Shown: positions 36,745 to 49,098 of the stretch, one piece after another
Numbering within the stretch: the first letter of the stretch is position 1
Layout of the letters: every line of letters begins with the position of its first letter
NCBI GenBank assembly: GCA_965153455.1
Contig: OZ234495.1
Span: forward strand, 14,380,875 to 14,444,874
Length of the DNA: 64,000 nt
DNA from: Sphagnum compactum
Taxonomy: Eukaryota > Bryophyta > Sphagnopsida > Sphagnales
Direction: 5' to 3'
Translations under genes and position numbers: made by a program
Notes under the pieces: generated by a model
Database searches by the model: none
Seen by the model: only the letters and a program-made list of their open reading frames with translations
Told to the model about the DNA's origin: nothing

Positions 36745-39700
36745 TAAATTTTATTCATTTAAAAACTTATGTTTAAATCATTGATTTTCCTTCATTGTTG
36801 ATTTTGGATCATTGAGTCTTTTTCCATATACTTAAATTGCTTTTTTTCCCTTCAAGCTTATAGGATTATGGATTCCTTCTAATTTCATTGAAACTTAAAA
36901 CACATGGATGATTTCAAGGGGATCTATGATTTGTAGTGTTTTTGGTAAGTGCATTCATTGAGTGTTGTTCTTCATGGCATGGTTAATGTGATTATTGAAA
37001 CATGGCCAATTTCAAAATCCTTTGTAATGTAATTAAGTTGTAAGTGCCTTCATTGAAAAAACATTCAAGGAAAAAGTTTTATTGAAACTTGAAACACAAC
37101 TCTCTAATGTAAGTTGTAAGTGTTTTCATTGTAAGTTGCTAGTTCATTAAAACTTGAAAAATGAAAATTTTTAGATGGTTTTGTATTGCATTCATTGAAA
37201 GAAAATTCAAGTATTTGTCTTTAGTCTTTGTTGGCAATTTAATAATTGACCTTGGTCGGTTTGATACTTGGAAAAAGTTTATTGGTTAGGGGCTTTGTTT
37301 GAAAATTAGTTCATATAACTTGTCAACTTTAAACTGTGAATTAAGGAATTACACTTTGAAATTTAATAATCAATGAAATGTAGTTAAATCAAAGTCTTTG
37401 ATTACTAAGCGAGTTAGGTACCCAACTAGGTTTCTCCCAAAAAATTGGCATGTATGACCACCCTTCAATTGGCCAATTTGTATAAAATGATTATTTTTGA
37501 AAAACAAGAACCGTATAATTATGAATATTTTAAAAAGTCAACCACCTAAAACTATTGGTTTTATGAAAAATCAAAGAGCCACCCAAAATTGATAGATGCT
37601 TTGGATATCATTTGTTCACCACTAATGCAAAAAATAAAAATAAATAAATATTAAAAAAACCATGTATTAATTTTTTCCAATGTAATGAAAAGTCAAAACC
37701 TAATGTTATTTCAATCAATACTACAAGGCTTCTTTTATGTCATGTGCTTTCATTGTGACATGAAAAATTAGTGTTGTTCATAGGATCATATTTTTGCCAT
37801 GTTTTTTATTTGGTGAATGTGTAAGTACCTTGACCAAAAACTTTGTGTGCTTGTGAGATAATGTAAAAGACATTTTGATGTGTTACATACTAAATTAAGA
37901 TTATTATTTCAATTTGTACCATGTAAGGATGGAATAAACTAAATTCCAAACTCAATTGGCATTTAGTTTTGGTAGAAATTGCAATTTCATTTTACATATT
38001 CTTTCAATATAAAACATATGTCTTGCATTTTCTCATTCATCCCATGTTTCACCTTAACTAACCATTTTCATCCCTAAAATTCATGAACTTTAAAATTAAC
38101 TTTGGTGTGTAATAAAGGTATCCACAAAAGAAAAGAGACATGACATCATGAGCCATAATTTCCCATCATAAAAGGGGGTGAGCTCAAAGTGAGATTAAGA
38201 CCTAACATTAAAAAAATACATTGGTATTAAATAGGGCCTAGATTTCTGTTTTTGCTCCAATGTTGATGGATAAAATGAGTTGCAACTTTAGTTTTGAATT
38301 TGCTTTCATTGTTATTATCTTGCATTATTTTAGATTTAACTTTGGTGTATATAACGGAGGTATCCACCAAGAAAAAAAACTTGACATCACAAGCCACAAT
38401 TTCCCATCATAAAAGGGGGTGACCTCAAAGTGAGATCAAAACCTAACATTGGTATTAAATAGGGCCTAAATTTCCTTTTGGCTCCACTATTGATGGATAG
38501 AATGAGTTTCAACTTGAGTTTTAAATTTGCTTTCATTGTTCTTATCCTTGCTACTATAACTATTTAGCAAAACATTTTGAATCTCACACAATGAATGTTC
38601 AAATTCAACATTTGAAACCCAATGTCAATGAAATTTGTGCACTTTATGAATAACTAGCATTTAGAAATGGAAAAGGGCCCAAAGGCAAGGCTATTGTAAG
38701 GATAACTATAATATTCTTTCCTTTTTATTATGGGTTCATTATGATCAATCAACAATACTTCATCTAAATACAAATATTGCAAATGATCAATCTACTTTTA
38801 ACATTAATGATATAAATATGTATCATTAAACCTATGGTAGCTTGAATGTAATCTTTTAAAACTTATAAAAATGTTTTGGGCATGAAAGATGGATTGAAAA
38901 ATAACCATTTGGATTTGATGTTGATAAACCTTCCAAGGAGGAATGTAAATAGTGCTATTTTCCTTTCCTTGTAATGGATGAAATAATAAAAAATTGCCAA
39001 TGAAAAGTGTTATTTCATTGTTCCAATGTTAGTTGTGGCTTCAATTTGAAAGGTAAACAATTGAAACAACATTCACAAGGGCAATCAATTTTCCCTTAAC
39101 TTCCCCAAAACCAAAGCCCATTTTATTGTGTTGGCATATTTTGCCTTACTAGTTTCCCAAGTTGCATTGATATTGTTGTGGGACTTGTATCACAACCTTT
39201 TGTAGTTCATTCAAAACCACAACCTTCTACAATGTGGCTAAGAACTTACCTAACTACCCCATAACACTATCAACTCAACATTGGATCCAAAAAGAAGAAC
39301 TGTGAACATGCAAAATTATAGAAGAAACTAGTGTTGTCTAGTTATACCTTTAAATCCAAATAGTACTTGAAAATCAATGTATCCATTGTGTTGTGATGTT
39401 TTTATCATAGTTTGTTGCTATGGATTGCTTTCATATTTTGATACTATTTAAAAATTTAGTTCATCATGTTTTTTTATTGCTCAAAAAATACATCTTCCCG
39501 TCTTGTTCTTATGTTGTGCATCACCATGTTTAGGTAGATTCATGTTGATTTAGTTTATTATAATGTCCTTTTGTTGTGTATTATTGTGGTGGTCTTAGTT
39601 ATGTTTCATCTTCCCCTAGTTTCTTTTTGTTTTGCAAGTGCACCATGGTGTTCATATCATGAGTTGTTATTTTGCATTGGTTTCTTCTTTTCTTATTGTT

Positions 39701-40460
39701 CGACATTCCAACACTTGAATACCATTGTCTTCTCACCAAGTAAGGCATTTTTGTTATTCATATTTGTAATGTTCTTTGTTATCATGATCTTATGTTCTTG
39801 GTATTTTATAAGGTTCTTGTGTTGTTCATACATGTGCAAGTCATTATATCTTGCAATGGTTGAAGTAGATGTTTACATGGATGAATTTGTTGGTGGGTTT
39901 GGAAAAGATATTTGCACTTAAGGGACTTTCAATGTGCAAGGTAGCATGTCAGTTGTTGAAAGCAATCATTTGCAAGTTTTTAATTCTATTAATTTTATGT
40001 TAATTTGACTTGTAGTTATACAAGATTAGGTTGCATTATGGAAACCACATTATTGAACATTTATTTGTTAGGGTTATTTTGTTGTTAATGATGGATTATT
40101 TGTGGATATTATGAACCCACAGATGTTGCAACGTATTATTTGTAAATTAAAACGAGCTGTACAAATTGTACTTGTGATGTTTTGTCCCAATGTATTTTAT
40201 GGAAAGGTCTTATAAAATACGACAAAAGTAAGTGGATCACTTTTATGAAAACCCAAGTTGTTTACTTAGAGGAAGTTGGTATTTGTTAATTCTATTGTTG
40301 AGGCAAATTTTGGTCAGTAGTTGAGGAAAAAGAGGCTTGGGGTAAGTGGATGTGCAATCACATCATTTGTTGGGCCACAAATCCTTACAAAAAAGGTGAC
40401 GAGGTGCAATAAAACTTTTTTGAAGATTGGTGCTATATATATGTAAAGGTTACAAGCCAC
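36745..40460. other. sequence interrupting the hAT transposase
   Basis: The transposase similarity stops near 36740 and resumes near 40460-40510. The intervening DNA is AT-rich and has no recognised domain. It contains a tandem duplication at 38092-38553. It could be a nested insertion or a very long intron. I saw no clean target duplication at its edges. Confidence 0.5.
38092..38553. repeat. tandem duplication, period about 240 bp
   Basis: Two copies begin AACTTTGGTGT and share AGGTATCCACCAA-type, CATAATTTCCCATCATAAAA, GGGGGTGA, TGGTATTAAATAGGGCCTA and TTTGCTTTCATTGTT blocks. They differ by several substitutions and a 12-15 bp indel. Confidence 0.85.
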
Positions 40461-42199
40461 TTTCCATTTTCAAAAATATTTGCCTATAAAAGTTAGTATT
40501 ACACCAATGCCTTCGTGTTGTGTTTCTTTTTCCTTCTATTTTGGTGAAAAAAATGATTCTTATGATGGCAAAAAAAACTATGGACTTGCATGTGTTATCT
40601 AATCTTACATTTACAACAACTATGGTAACAAGTTTTGATCTTTAGATGTTTGAAGTGTAGTGGACACATTGGTTTAGTAGTCAACTATATAAATGAATCT
40701 CAAACCTTATGAATGTTAATGTTAGTTTGTTTAAGGTGCATGACATAACAAGGTTTTCCATGGCTAGGCAATTATAAGCTTTATTTCAAAATTTTGATCT
40801 AATGCATTGTGTGGTTGCTTTTGTGAAAGATAAAGGCAACAACTTGATATCTATGGTAGTAGCATTACATTTTATTTTTGATTGTCATCCTTTGAAACTT
40901 TAGTGAGTTTATGAAGTTACTTATTTTAGTCATGTCATGTTTAAAATATGCCAATATGCTACAAATGATGACAAGGTTGTTGTATGATCGGTTAATGTGA
41001 ATAATGCCTAATCTAATTTGCAAAAGATGATCACATGGACAACAAAATCAAGAAAGGGGAGACATGAGTGGGAGAAGGCATGTGTTGAAAGTGGTTTGCA
41101 ACATTGAAAACTGAAAACTCTAACAAAAATCAAATTTGCCAATACAATGATCAATTTGAAAAAACATTGGAGTTCAAAAAAACCATAATCTTGTGTTATG
41201 GGTGGAGGACATTGCTTTTACAACAAAAAATTGTTAGGGCTAAGGTTTGGGTGATTGCAAATGCAATCAAAAGTGTTTTAAACCCTATTGTCACAACTTG
41301 TGTGATGAACTATCAAGGGGTCATTGGTTGTTATATGATGTCTCAACTACATTTATTGTTTTAATAGTCCACATGGAAGCTAAATTTGAGTAGGTTTAAA
41401 ATGGGATTAAAGTTTTACATGAGTTTAATGTTGAACTCCTCTTGCATCCGAACATGTGAAAGTTGTGAAAGTGCTGAAATTTTTCTTGGTTTTTTTGAAA
41501 GCTTATGATTCAAATCAAGTTCATAACATGTTTGCCATAAAGTTGCATCCTTGATTCAAACATTTGTGTGTTGTGAAAAATTATGTGGGTTGCATGAATA
41601 TAATCCATTTTGTAATTGAAGATGATGCAAAGGCAATCATCCCCTTCTTATGACTTGCTTTTATTGACTAAATCCTATTATTGAAGAATGTAAAATTAAT
41701 GAACCTAATGAACAACTTGAGGATGACATTAACATATTTGGTGTTGGAACATTCATGGAGGAGTCTTCAGAAGCACTTGTTATTGGAGAGTTGTCTTTGT
41801 TTACGAGATTACATGTACCCCCAATTGCACATGAAGATCCCTTTGCTTGGTGACACATTAAGGAGGGGACGATTTCCAAATGCTGCATTTTTTAGCAAAC
41901 AATTATAAACATTTTCTGGTCACAAATTGAAACATGACAAGTGTTTAATCTTGCTAAGGTGTTAACATCTTTCACTACTGCTTATAAGCTAAAAACCTTG
42001 ATCCAATCCAATCATCAATGTGATGTAGAACTGGCCTAATGATTGACACTTTAATTGCAAGAAGAAGGTAAATATGAAAGAATGCATGAAAGCGGAAGCA
42101 TCTTTGGCAAATGATAACTATGATTTGACTAAAGAAGTGGAATACTTCAAAAGGTTGCATACAGATGATGATAGGGTTGCCGAGGTGGTGTTGTACATC

Positions 42200-43110
42200 G
42201 GGTTGGGTGATTTTGTGTGGGGTGTAGTTGGGGCAAGCTATTCACATTGCATTGGGAATAGTTTTGTAAAGAAATGAGATTCAATTCGCTTACAAGTTAC
42301 TTCTTTTCATGGTGTCTTGTTTTTTTTAATCTTGTAGGTTAGTTTGTAGTGTACAAATGGTGGCAGAAATCCTTGCAAGCATTCAAAATATAAAATTTAG
42401 ATGTGCATCCCCTTTGTGCATATCCACAGCATTTTTTTAAAGCTTCAAAACTGGCTGATCCATAACGACCACAGGCAAGAAAAAAATTTGAATACATAAC
42501 TATCTTGAAATGAAGATTGCAAGAAAATTGGATACATATCCTCCTGTTTTTGGGGAAAAAGAAAAGAATCAACATCCATATACTGAGGTTCCATCTGAAA
42601 TTTAATGACCTGACAACATTGGAAGAAACCCAGCAGGCAGCATCTTCCACATCTCAGTCCTGCTCAGTACAGCTTCAACTACAACCTATTTGATGCCCAA
42701 AAAAAAAAACCTTCATAGAAAGCAAGAATTTAACCTGTGGAGGCAATTGCCAACTGTAACACAATTTATCAACACAATAAAAAGACTGCTTTTTCAGATG
42801 ATTGTTTTTAAGCACACCTCTTAATTGGAACATGCACAATTACACAACAATATAAGAGACTGTTAAACACATGCATAATGAGAAATATTGTCTTAAACCG
42901 ACTTCTTAACATTGCTGCTTGAAAGTGCCACAATACCATGGTTTCGGTTATCTCTCCACATACTGAACAAAAGGTCCAACAGAACACCGAACATCACACT
43001 TTCATGTACGTGACTTGTTAGAGTTGTCTTTAAGAAAACCATGTCCATATCCTCTCCTTTCCGAAACTGAAAGGGTTTTCGGTTCCCCACATGCTTTTCA
43101 CACATGCACA
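42200..43110. other. 3' flank of the DJ-1 gene
   Basis: No second coding region was recognised. The part nearest 43115 is presumably the 3' UTR of the minus-strand DJ-1/PfpI gene. Confidence 0.5.
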
Positions 43111-43115
43111 CAAAT

Positions 43116-45652
43116 TTAGATTGCTGCCAAAAGTAATTTTGCAACTTCAGCTGAACTGGCCGGATTCTGTCCTAACACAAGCTTTCCATCCGCCACTGCA
43201 TGTGGTTGCTGCCAATTCCCCCACCATCCACAGAAAAACAAACCCACTGATTTAGAGTCATGTTTTTCCATCTATTCAGGAATCAATTGGTTGTTGAGTA
43301 TCAAATTCCAGGGTTCAAAAGCACTGATTTTGGGGGGATTTTTTCTAGAAATCAAACTCACCCAATCAGGGCTGCGCTCATACAAACCCCCCAACTCCTT
43401 CAGTTTATCCTCTAATAAAAAGGGAACGTATTTTGTCTTTCCAACTGCCTCTTCCTCTGAGTTGGAAAAGCCTGTCACCTTTTGCACATAACCATCCCCC
43501 ACTCATGAAATAAGTGAATGATTTAGAATGGTGGCATGCAAACTCCTAGTAGTACAGAGCAAAACCATGACTTTCCCAAAACATTGTCTACTAACAGGAG
43601 ATCAAGCAACACATGAAGTAAATAGAGTATACTACACAAAAGACTTACCTTCCTCCCTTTCACAATTGGTTCCCCATTGGGTGCATGCACATTCACGAGT
43701 GCAGCTTGACCATGGCACACTGAACCTACTACCCCTCCTTCACTCCAAATTTTCTCCACAAATGCAATCAAGTCCTTGTCATTGGGGCCGTCATAAACTA
43801 TTCCGTGACCACCTGCCATCCCATTCCCAGCATGATTCAACTCAGCTCACTTGATAATTTGATTAAACAACGTCTGCAAAAGAAAGTGCCAGAGATTCAA
43901 CCTAAACTTCAGAGTAAACCCACATACTCCCAAAACAAATGTCCTGCAGCAGAAACAATCACAAACAGTCTCCAATGCTCATGACAAATTGACACCATAC
44001 TGTCAAGTTCACACCCAAAAGATTATTCCACAAACATAAATGTCCAAAATTGCAGGGGATTAACTCCACAAGACCAGAAAATCACAGGATTCAAGTCTAG
44101 GATAAGACATTCCTGTAATAGAAGTTTGCAATTATCACACATGGATCAGTTCTTACCAGGCACAAACACAGCATCATACTTTCCGGTAACCTCCTTGATA
44201 GATTTGGACTCCTCCAGTGTCTTCTTCAGCTCCACTGCCAACAACAAAATATATCAAATTAGAGGTGAATTTACCACTTCAGGGATGCACAATGTATGTT
44301 CCAATTAACCCTTCACAGTCAATCTCTTCTGCAGATGGATTCTAATGAGAACAAGTGCCCTAGAAGATGCAAATTATGATCTCACTTTTGTATTAGAAAT
44401 TACCAACCTTTGTGGGTTGTAATTTGACCTCTGATAGAATCTATTTATCTATCTTTTGAAAGAAAGCTCTCAGCTTGGGCGGGTGCAAAATTAGGCTGTG
44501 GCTCAGCTTATTCCAAAATTGAACCTCAACATGGGCAAAACATATGCACTGATATTGCACATATGAACATTCAACTACACACTGCTTAACTACACCTAGT
44601 CTATAGCTGTTCTTGACTGATCTGGTGGGCATGACTAGTGAGCATGAGATCCAATTGACTTACAATCCTCATAGTAGCGTTTCACATGTTCTGTCACTGC
44701 GCCATCTCCCAAGCTATTGGGATCTGCACTTTTTCACCCCATCGCAATCAACATCAGACCCAATTTTGAAGTTCATCACATGACAGTCTCACAATTTCCA
44801 TGCCAAATATTGTTTGCAGCTATCTATCTATCCACCAAGAAAAAACACAAGGAGACAAATAAAATCAAGCAAAACAGCAGCAACTGAAACAAACATTAAC
44901 TGAACTTCTTATCAACTGATAAAACATTGTGGGAACAGCAGCTTGAGAGCGACTAGGGTGAGTGATCATGTAGGAAGTCAGAATATAACCAATAGGAACA
45001 TGGCCGCCCTTAATGCTGACAACATCGACATGTGCTCCTGCTTCTTTGAAAATGAAATATGGCGCCGCTAGCTCCTCAATCCTACACAAAACTCAGCATC
45101 CTTCACATAAGAATAGGAATTGCAGTCTCTGACACTGAAAAGATTAGTGTAAAAACAGCAGGAAAAAAAACCACTATTGAGTTGTATATGCCAACTGACA
45201 ATATTACTGCATCACATAAAAAGCATCTGTCCGGGCTAGGTAACTGCACAGGAGTTCCACTATACGGCAGAAATTACAAACTCGAATCAAATTCTTATAC
45301 TCATGAGCAGGTTTGTTTGCAAGATCTAAAAATCCTCTGCAACAACATCATGTACAAAAGTAAAATATTAGCTAAAATAATAAAATCTTCTGGTGCATCT
45401 CATGTACACATCTTCTTCCTTGAGGAGCTGCAGAGTGTGTTTGTGTAGAAGCATCCACCAATCTGCTAAATTACTGGAGATATTCAAGCAGCAGAAACGG
45501 CGGCCGGGAACAACAACACAAACAAAAGAAATTAGGGAAAGGACATGAGCGGCCTAATGGGATTTGATAATTTACCATAAGCCGGTGGGTTGGTCTGACG
45601 TTCCAAGCTTATCAAATGATGTGCTGACGATCAGAATCCTCTTCCCTGCCAT
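43116..45652 (-). CDS. single-domain DJ-1/PfpI protein, Hsp31/glyoxalase III-like
   Basis: A 226-aa class I glutamine-amidotransferase-fold protein in seven exons: 45652-45576, 45081-44990, 44723-44664, 44234-44157, 43812-43649, 43478-43362 and 43208-43116. All introns are GT-AG and phases match across every junction. It starts MAGKRILIVSTSFDKLG and continues WIEELAAPYFIFKEAG (Glu28-Glu29 near the active site) and GGHG at 103-106. The nucleophile Cys135-His136 lies in SVCHGQAAL. VTGFSNSEEEAVG at 158-170 carries the acidic active-site region, and VADGKLVLGQNPASS lies at the end. Family members act as glutathione-independent glyoxalases (methylglyoxal to lactate) or redox chaperones. Plant DJ-1 proteins usually have two fused domains, whereas this one has one. 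No targeting peptide is seen, so it is probably cytosolic. All active-site positions are intact. Confidence 0.93.
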
Positions 45653-45854
45653 CTTCTAATCTTCTCAAAGTCTTCACACGCAGCGTGCGCAGATGGAGAG
45701 AGTGGCGGGATACAACAAAAATGGAAGGGAACTACAAACTCTTGAGAAAAAAACAAGTATCGGAAACACAAAACAGCATACATACAAAAACAAAGAAAGT
45801 GAGAGAGAACAGACGGGCTTTGCCTACAGAGAAACAAAGTGGCGATCATTTATA

Positions 45855-46520
45855 AGATGATTTAGCCATATTTGGCTATCAGAAAATATCAAAGTCCAAA
45901 AAAATCTAGTGGCCGTATATAATTTTTGGCTACCACCTTTTCAGGGAACTTAGGATAGAAATCTGGCGAATTTCAGATTATTTGTTTTTTTGGCGACTAA
46001 TAATGTCCAGTTTGTAAAAAACGATTCGCCAAAACCAATAAACACACCCTGGGATGGACTCTTATTAAAGTGGGCCGCAAAGAAAGAGATAAGGAGAATG
46101 GGCGTGTTTTGTTTGTGCCTTGTAAAGTGGCAACCATCCCTAGAAAGATGCAGAAAAAATCTGGCGATCATCCTTAGGAAGATTTAGCCAAATCTGGCTA
46201 TAAACCAAACATGAAGTATAAATCTTTAATCATCCCTTTTATATATTTGGCTACACACTGGAAACCAAATATAGGGATCTGGCGATTTATTTTTTAAAAG
46301 GAAAATCATCACTTCTGACGATTTGAAACTTTTCGAAAACACTTCATTTTCAAAAAAATTGATTTTTTTATTTCGCTTTTTGGCGAAAAGGAGCAGCAGC
46401 AGCAGCATCTGGTGCATCTTGCTCTGGGATGGTCCATTTGGGGTCCAATTTTGTGGTGTAGCCAAAGTGACAATTCATCCATAGGAAGATTTTAGCCAGA
46501 TTTAGCTAATATCTAATATA
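45855..46520. repeat. GGCGA / TAGCCAAATTTGGCTA repeat upstream of the DJ-1 gene
   Basis: Several imperfect copies of ATCCATAGGAAGATTTAGCCA plus AATTTGGCTA occur at about 45856, 46165 and 46465, with intervening TCTGGCGAT and TTTGGCGAA motifs in both orientations. The same mixture occurs at 61150-61690 upstream of the LEA gene. This looks like a nested or rearranged small transposon family inserted in promoters. Confidence 0.6.
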
Positions 46521-46598
46521 TGAAAAGTAAAAAAAATTTAACCAACCTTTGACATATTGGGGTAACCCTACCTTTGAACCATACATAGAAAGATATCT

Positions 46599-46727
46599 TG
46601 TGCGTTCACACTTGTTGTTAGGGATTGTAGCATTGAGTCCCCTAACATTGTACATTGGGTGCCACCTAGGATGCCACCTAGATTTTCATTTAACACTAAT
46701 GACTAAACATCAAGTGTGAATGCACCC
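46599..46727 (+). mobile_element. MITE family copy 1 (internally deleted)
   Basis: Starts TTGTGCGTTCACACTTGTTG and ends ACATCAAGTGTGAATGCACC, an imperfect inverted repeat. The internal blocks TTGAGTCCCCTAACA and GGGTGCCACCTAGGATGCCA are shared with the longer copy at 47463-47677. Confidence 0.7.
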
Positions 46728-46809
46728 ATAGGTAAGCTATTCAGCACAAATTTCCACTTCTTTTCAATTTGTACTAAGTTAGTGTATTATTTTAGATGCT
46801 AGCTAAGTA

Positions 46810-46852
46810 GGAGGATGAATGAATGAATGAATGGATGGATGGATGGATGATC
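46810..46852. repeat. (GAAT)n(GGAT)n microsatellite
   Basis: Four GAAT units are followed by about five GGAT units. Confidence 0.95.
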
Positions 46853-47462
46853 ATGTCCTCCCTCTTTTGTCCTTTGTTCACCCCCCCCCCCTTTTGCTTT
46901 GCTGGGTGCTTCGTTAAAGGGTGTTTGCCAGGGTTTCATCAAATTGATGGCCTTTCGAGGACCTGGGCATGGCTCCCCTCTGGCAATCATGCCAACACTC
47001 CCGGGATAGCCTTGGTTGCAAATGATATTTGCAACCCATAAGATGATGTTTTGGAGTAGCGGATTAACCCTAAAAATTTAGGGTCTTTAAAAGGCATTAC
47101 TTGGCTTAAGACTATAGACCTATAAGGATTTCTTTTAGGTTTTTGCACTCCTGAATATTCACATTGAGCTTAGCTTTTCACCCCCCACACTGACCCTCCA
47201 GTTCTTGCTTCTTTTTTTCTTTTTTAAAAATATTTTTTTATAATTTATAATTTTTTAAATTTTTTAAATAATAATTTTAATTTAAAATTTTATAAGTTTC
47301 ATCTTTCATCCATATTCCTTGCATCCAGAGATGAGATCTTTTTTCATCAAGTTTGCATGTTGAAATGAATGCAGGATGTGAAAATTTCACTTGCTACCTA
47401 TCAAGAGCACATTAAATAGGTCCTCTAAGTCCTAACGGTTGCAATGCATGTTGCACTAGTAA

Positions 47463-47677
47463 AAGTGTATTCACACTTTTGGTGTTAGGGACTCTAGTCT
47501 TGAGTCCCCTAACACCATGCTCGTCAATTAGGACTTACATCTACTTACCATGAACATTTTATGTTAAGCAAACATTCACTTAACATTAAGCTATTGTCCA
47601 TTTAACATTGGGTGCCACCTAGGATGCCACCTAGATTTTCATTTGACACTGACTTAACATCAAGTGTGAATGCACCA
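47463..47677 (+). mobile_element. MITE family copy 2, probable TAA target duplication
   Basis: The ends AAGTGTATTCACACTT and AAGTGTGAATGCACCA form an imperfect inverted repeat. TAA lies on both flanks (47460-47462 and 47678-47680), which would fit PIF/Harbinger (Tourist) elements. It contains the same TTGAGTCCCCTAACACCATG and GGGTGCCACCTAGGATGCCA blocks as copies at 46599 and 56690. No coding capacity. Confidence 0.7.
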
Positions 47678-48014
47678 TAAGCTAGGTAGCAAAAGAAAAC
47701 ACAAAACTAAATTTTCTTATGGTAAGCCAAACCTTAGCCTAATCAAAAGGCCAACTTGTTTCAAGATTACATTGCATTTTGAAGAATGTTCATCATGTGT
47801 TACTATGAATTGTGAATTCATTTTTGGGGGAACTTCATGGAACATTTCACCATTGTTTGGGTTTGAATTTGCCATACGAGCATGCCAAACATCAACTCAT
47901 TAAAATTGGCCTATAAAGATTGTTTGCAATGGCCCTTGTATACCTTTTTTTTTTTGTCAAAATTCAGCGCCCCACTCTAGCCACGTCATTTGGGAATTAA
48001 AATATTGCACATAC

Positions 48015-48800
48015 TTTAGGTTATTCAAAGTCATTATAATTTATGTTATTATACATTATTTTATTTTAAGTATAACAATTTTAAATAATATATAATATAA
48101 TGACCTAAGGTAAAATAATTTAGAATATCCAATAATAGCCTACAATAAAATAACTATCAATAGCCTATGATAATATAGCCAAAAATATCTAACAATAAAT
48201 TATAATATAATAGCCACTAATAGCCATCAATAAAATGGCCATCAATAACCACTAATAAGATAACCACTAATGGTCTACAATATAATAACCAACAATAGCT
48301 AGTAATAAAATAATCACCAATAGCCATTAATATAATAACCAATAATAACCACCAATATCCATTAATAGCCTGTGGTAATTTAGCTTAAAATAACCACCAA
48401 TAGCCATCAATAGAATAACTACCAATAGCCACAAATAGAATAGCCACCCATAGCCACAAATATCCTATGGTAATATAGCCTAGAATAACCAATAATAACA
48501 TAAGGTGAAATAACTTTCAATAGGCAAAAGTAACCAACAATAGCTTCACATAACCGAAAATAATTTAAGATGAAATAGCTTAGAATAACCAAAAAAATTT
48601 ATAATAGCCACAAATAACCTAAAGTGAAATAACCTCCAATAGCCAAAAATAATTTATAATAGTCAAAAATAGCCAAAAGTAACTTATAACAACCGAAAGT
48701 AACCTAGGGTGAAATATTTAAAAATAGCCAAAAATAATTAAGAATAACCATAAATCACCATAAATAATGTAGGATGAAATAACTTGGAACAATGAAAAGT
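48015..48800. repeat. hierarchical short-period AATAGCC array
   Basis: About 785 bp of G-poor DNA built from 10 bp AATAGCCANY units and 15 bp AATANAATAACCANC units. These often alternate to give a 25 bp higher-order unit, best seen at 48200-48440. A second module of about 27 bp, near CCTANGGTGAAATAACTTAGAATAACC, recurs at about 48108, 48368, 48463, 48500, 48557, 48609, 48702 and 48759. The right end runs directly into the truncated integrase of the Copia element at about 48810. Confidence 0.85.
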
Positions 48801-49098
48801 AGCCCTATAATACTTTCCCCCTCCATCGGACTTTAGGCATTTGATCCTCACGCCCTTCTTTTCTCCACCATTGCTTTGAAATTCAAAAAATGTTGAAACA
48901 CTTCACCTTTGTGTTTCATGAAGTAGACCCGCACCTTCCTTGTGTGGTCATCAAGCGAAATTCATGTAGTACTTGCATCCTCCAATGGATTCCGTCATTG
49001 TGGTCCACAGATTTAAATGGATCATTTCCAAAGGTTTGGAACTTACATGAATTGTTTGAGCTGGGAATGGATGCCTAATTTGCTTCCCCAATTGGGCA

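Larger units (their letters stand above)
36116..42190 (+). pseudogene. hAT-superfamily transposase, interrupted and decayed
   Basis: Fragments run in order on the plus strand. A possible start at 36116 (MENSSSK) is followed by a BED-finger-like block at 36330-36560 (ETIGLKIMALHT...GFIAYHKVNGILAMKK, with its His positions mutated). About 3.7 kb of unrelated sequence intervenes. The DUF659-like region then resumes at about 40510-40800 with KVHDITRFSMARQL and VVAFVKDKGNNLISMV. Next come QYATNDDKVVV, KMITWTTKSRKGRHEWEKAC (about 40950-41100) and TLEFKKTIILCYG. The C-terminal dimerisation part follows at 41730-42180 with ALVIGELSLFTRL, RFPNAAFFSKQL and MKAEASLANDNYDLTKEVEY. Stops and frameshifts are abundant. 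Terminal inverted repeats were not identified. Confidence 0.8.

Noticed and set aside
45059-45448. 129-codon plus-strand frame near the DJ-1 gene
   Set aside because: It overlaps DJ-1 exon 2 and intron 1 in antisense and has no recognised domain.
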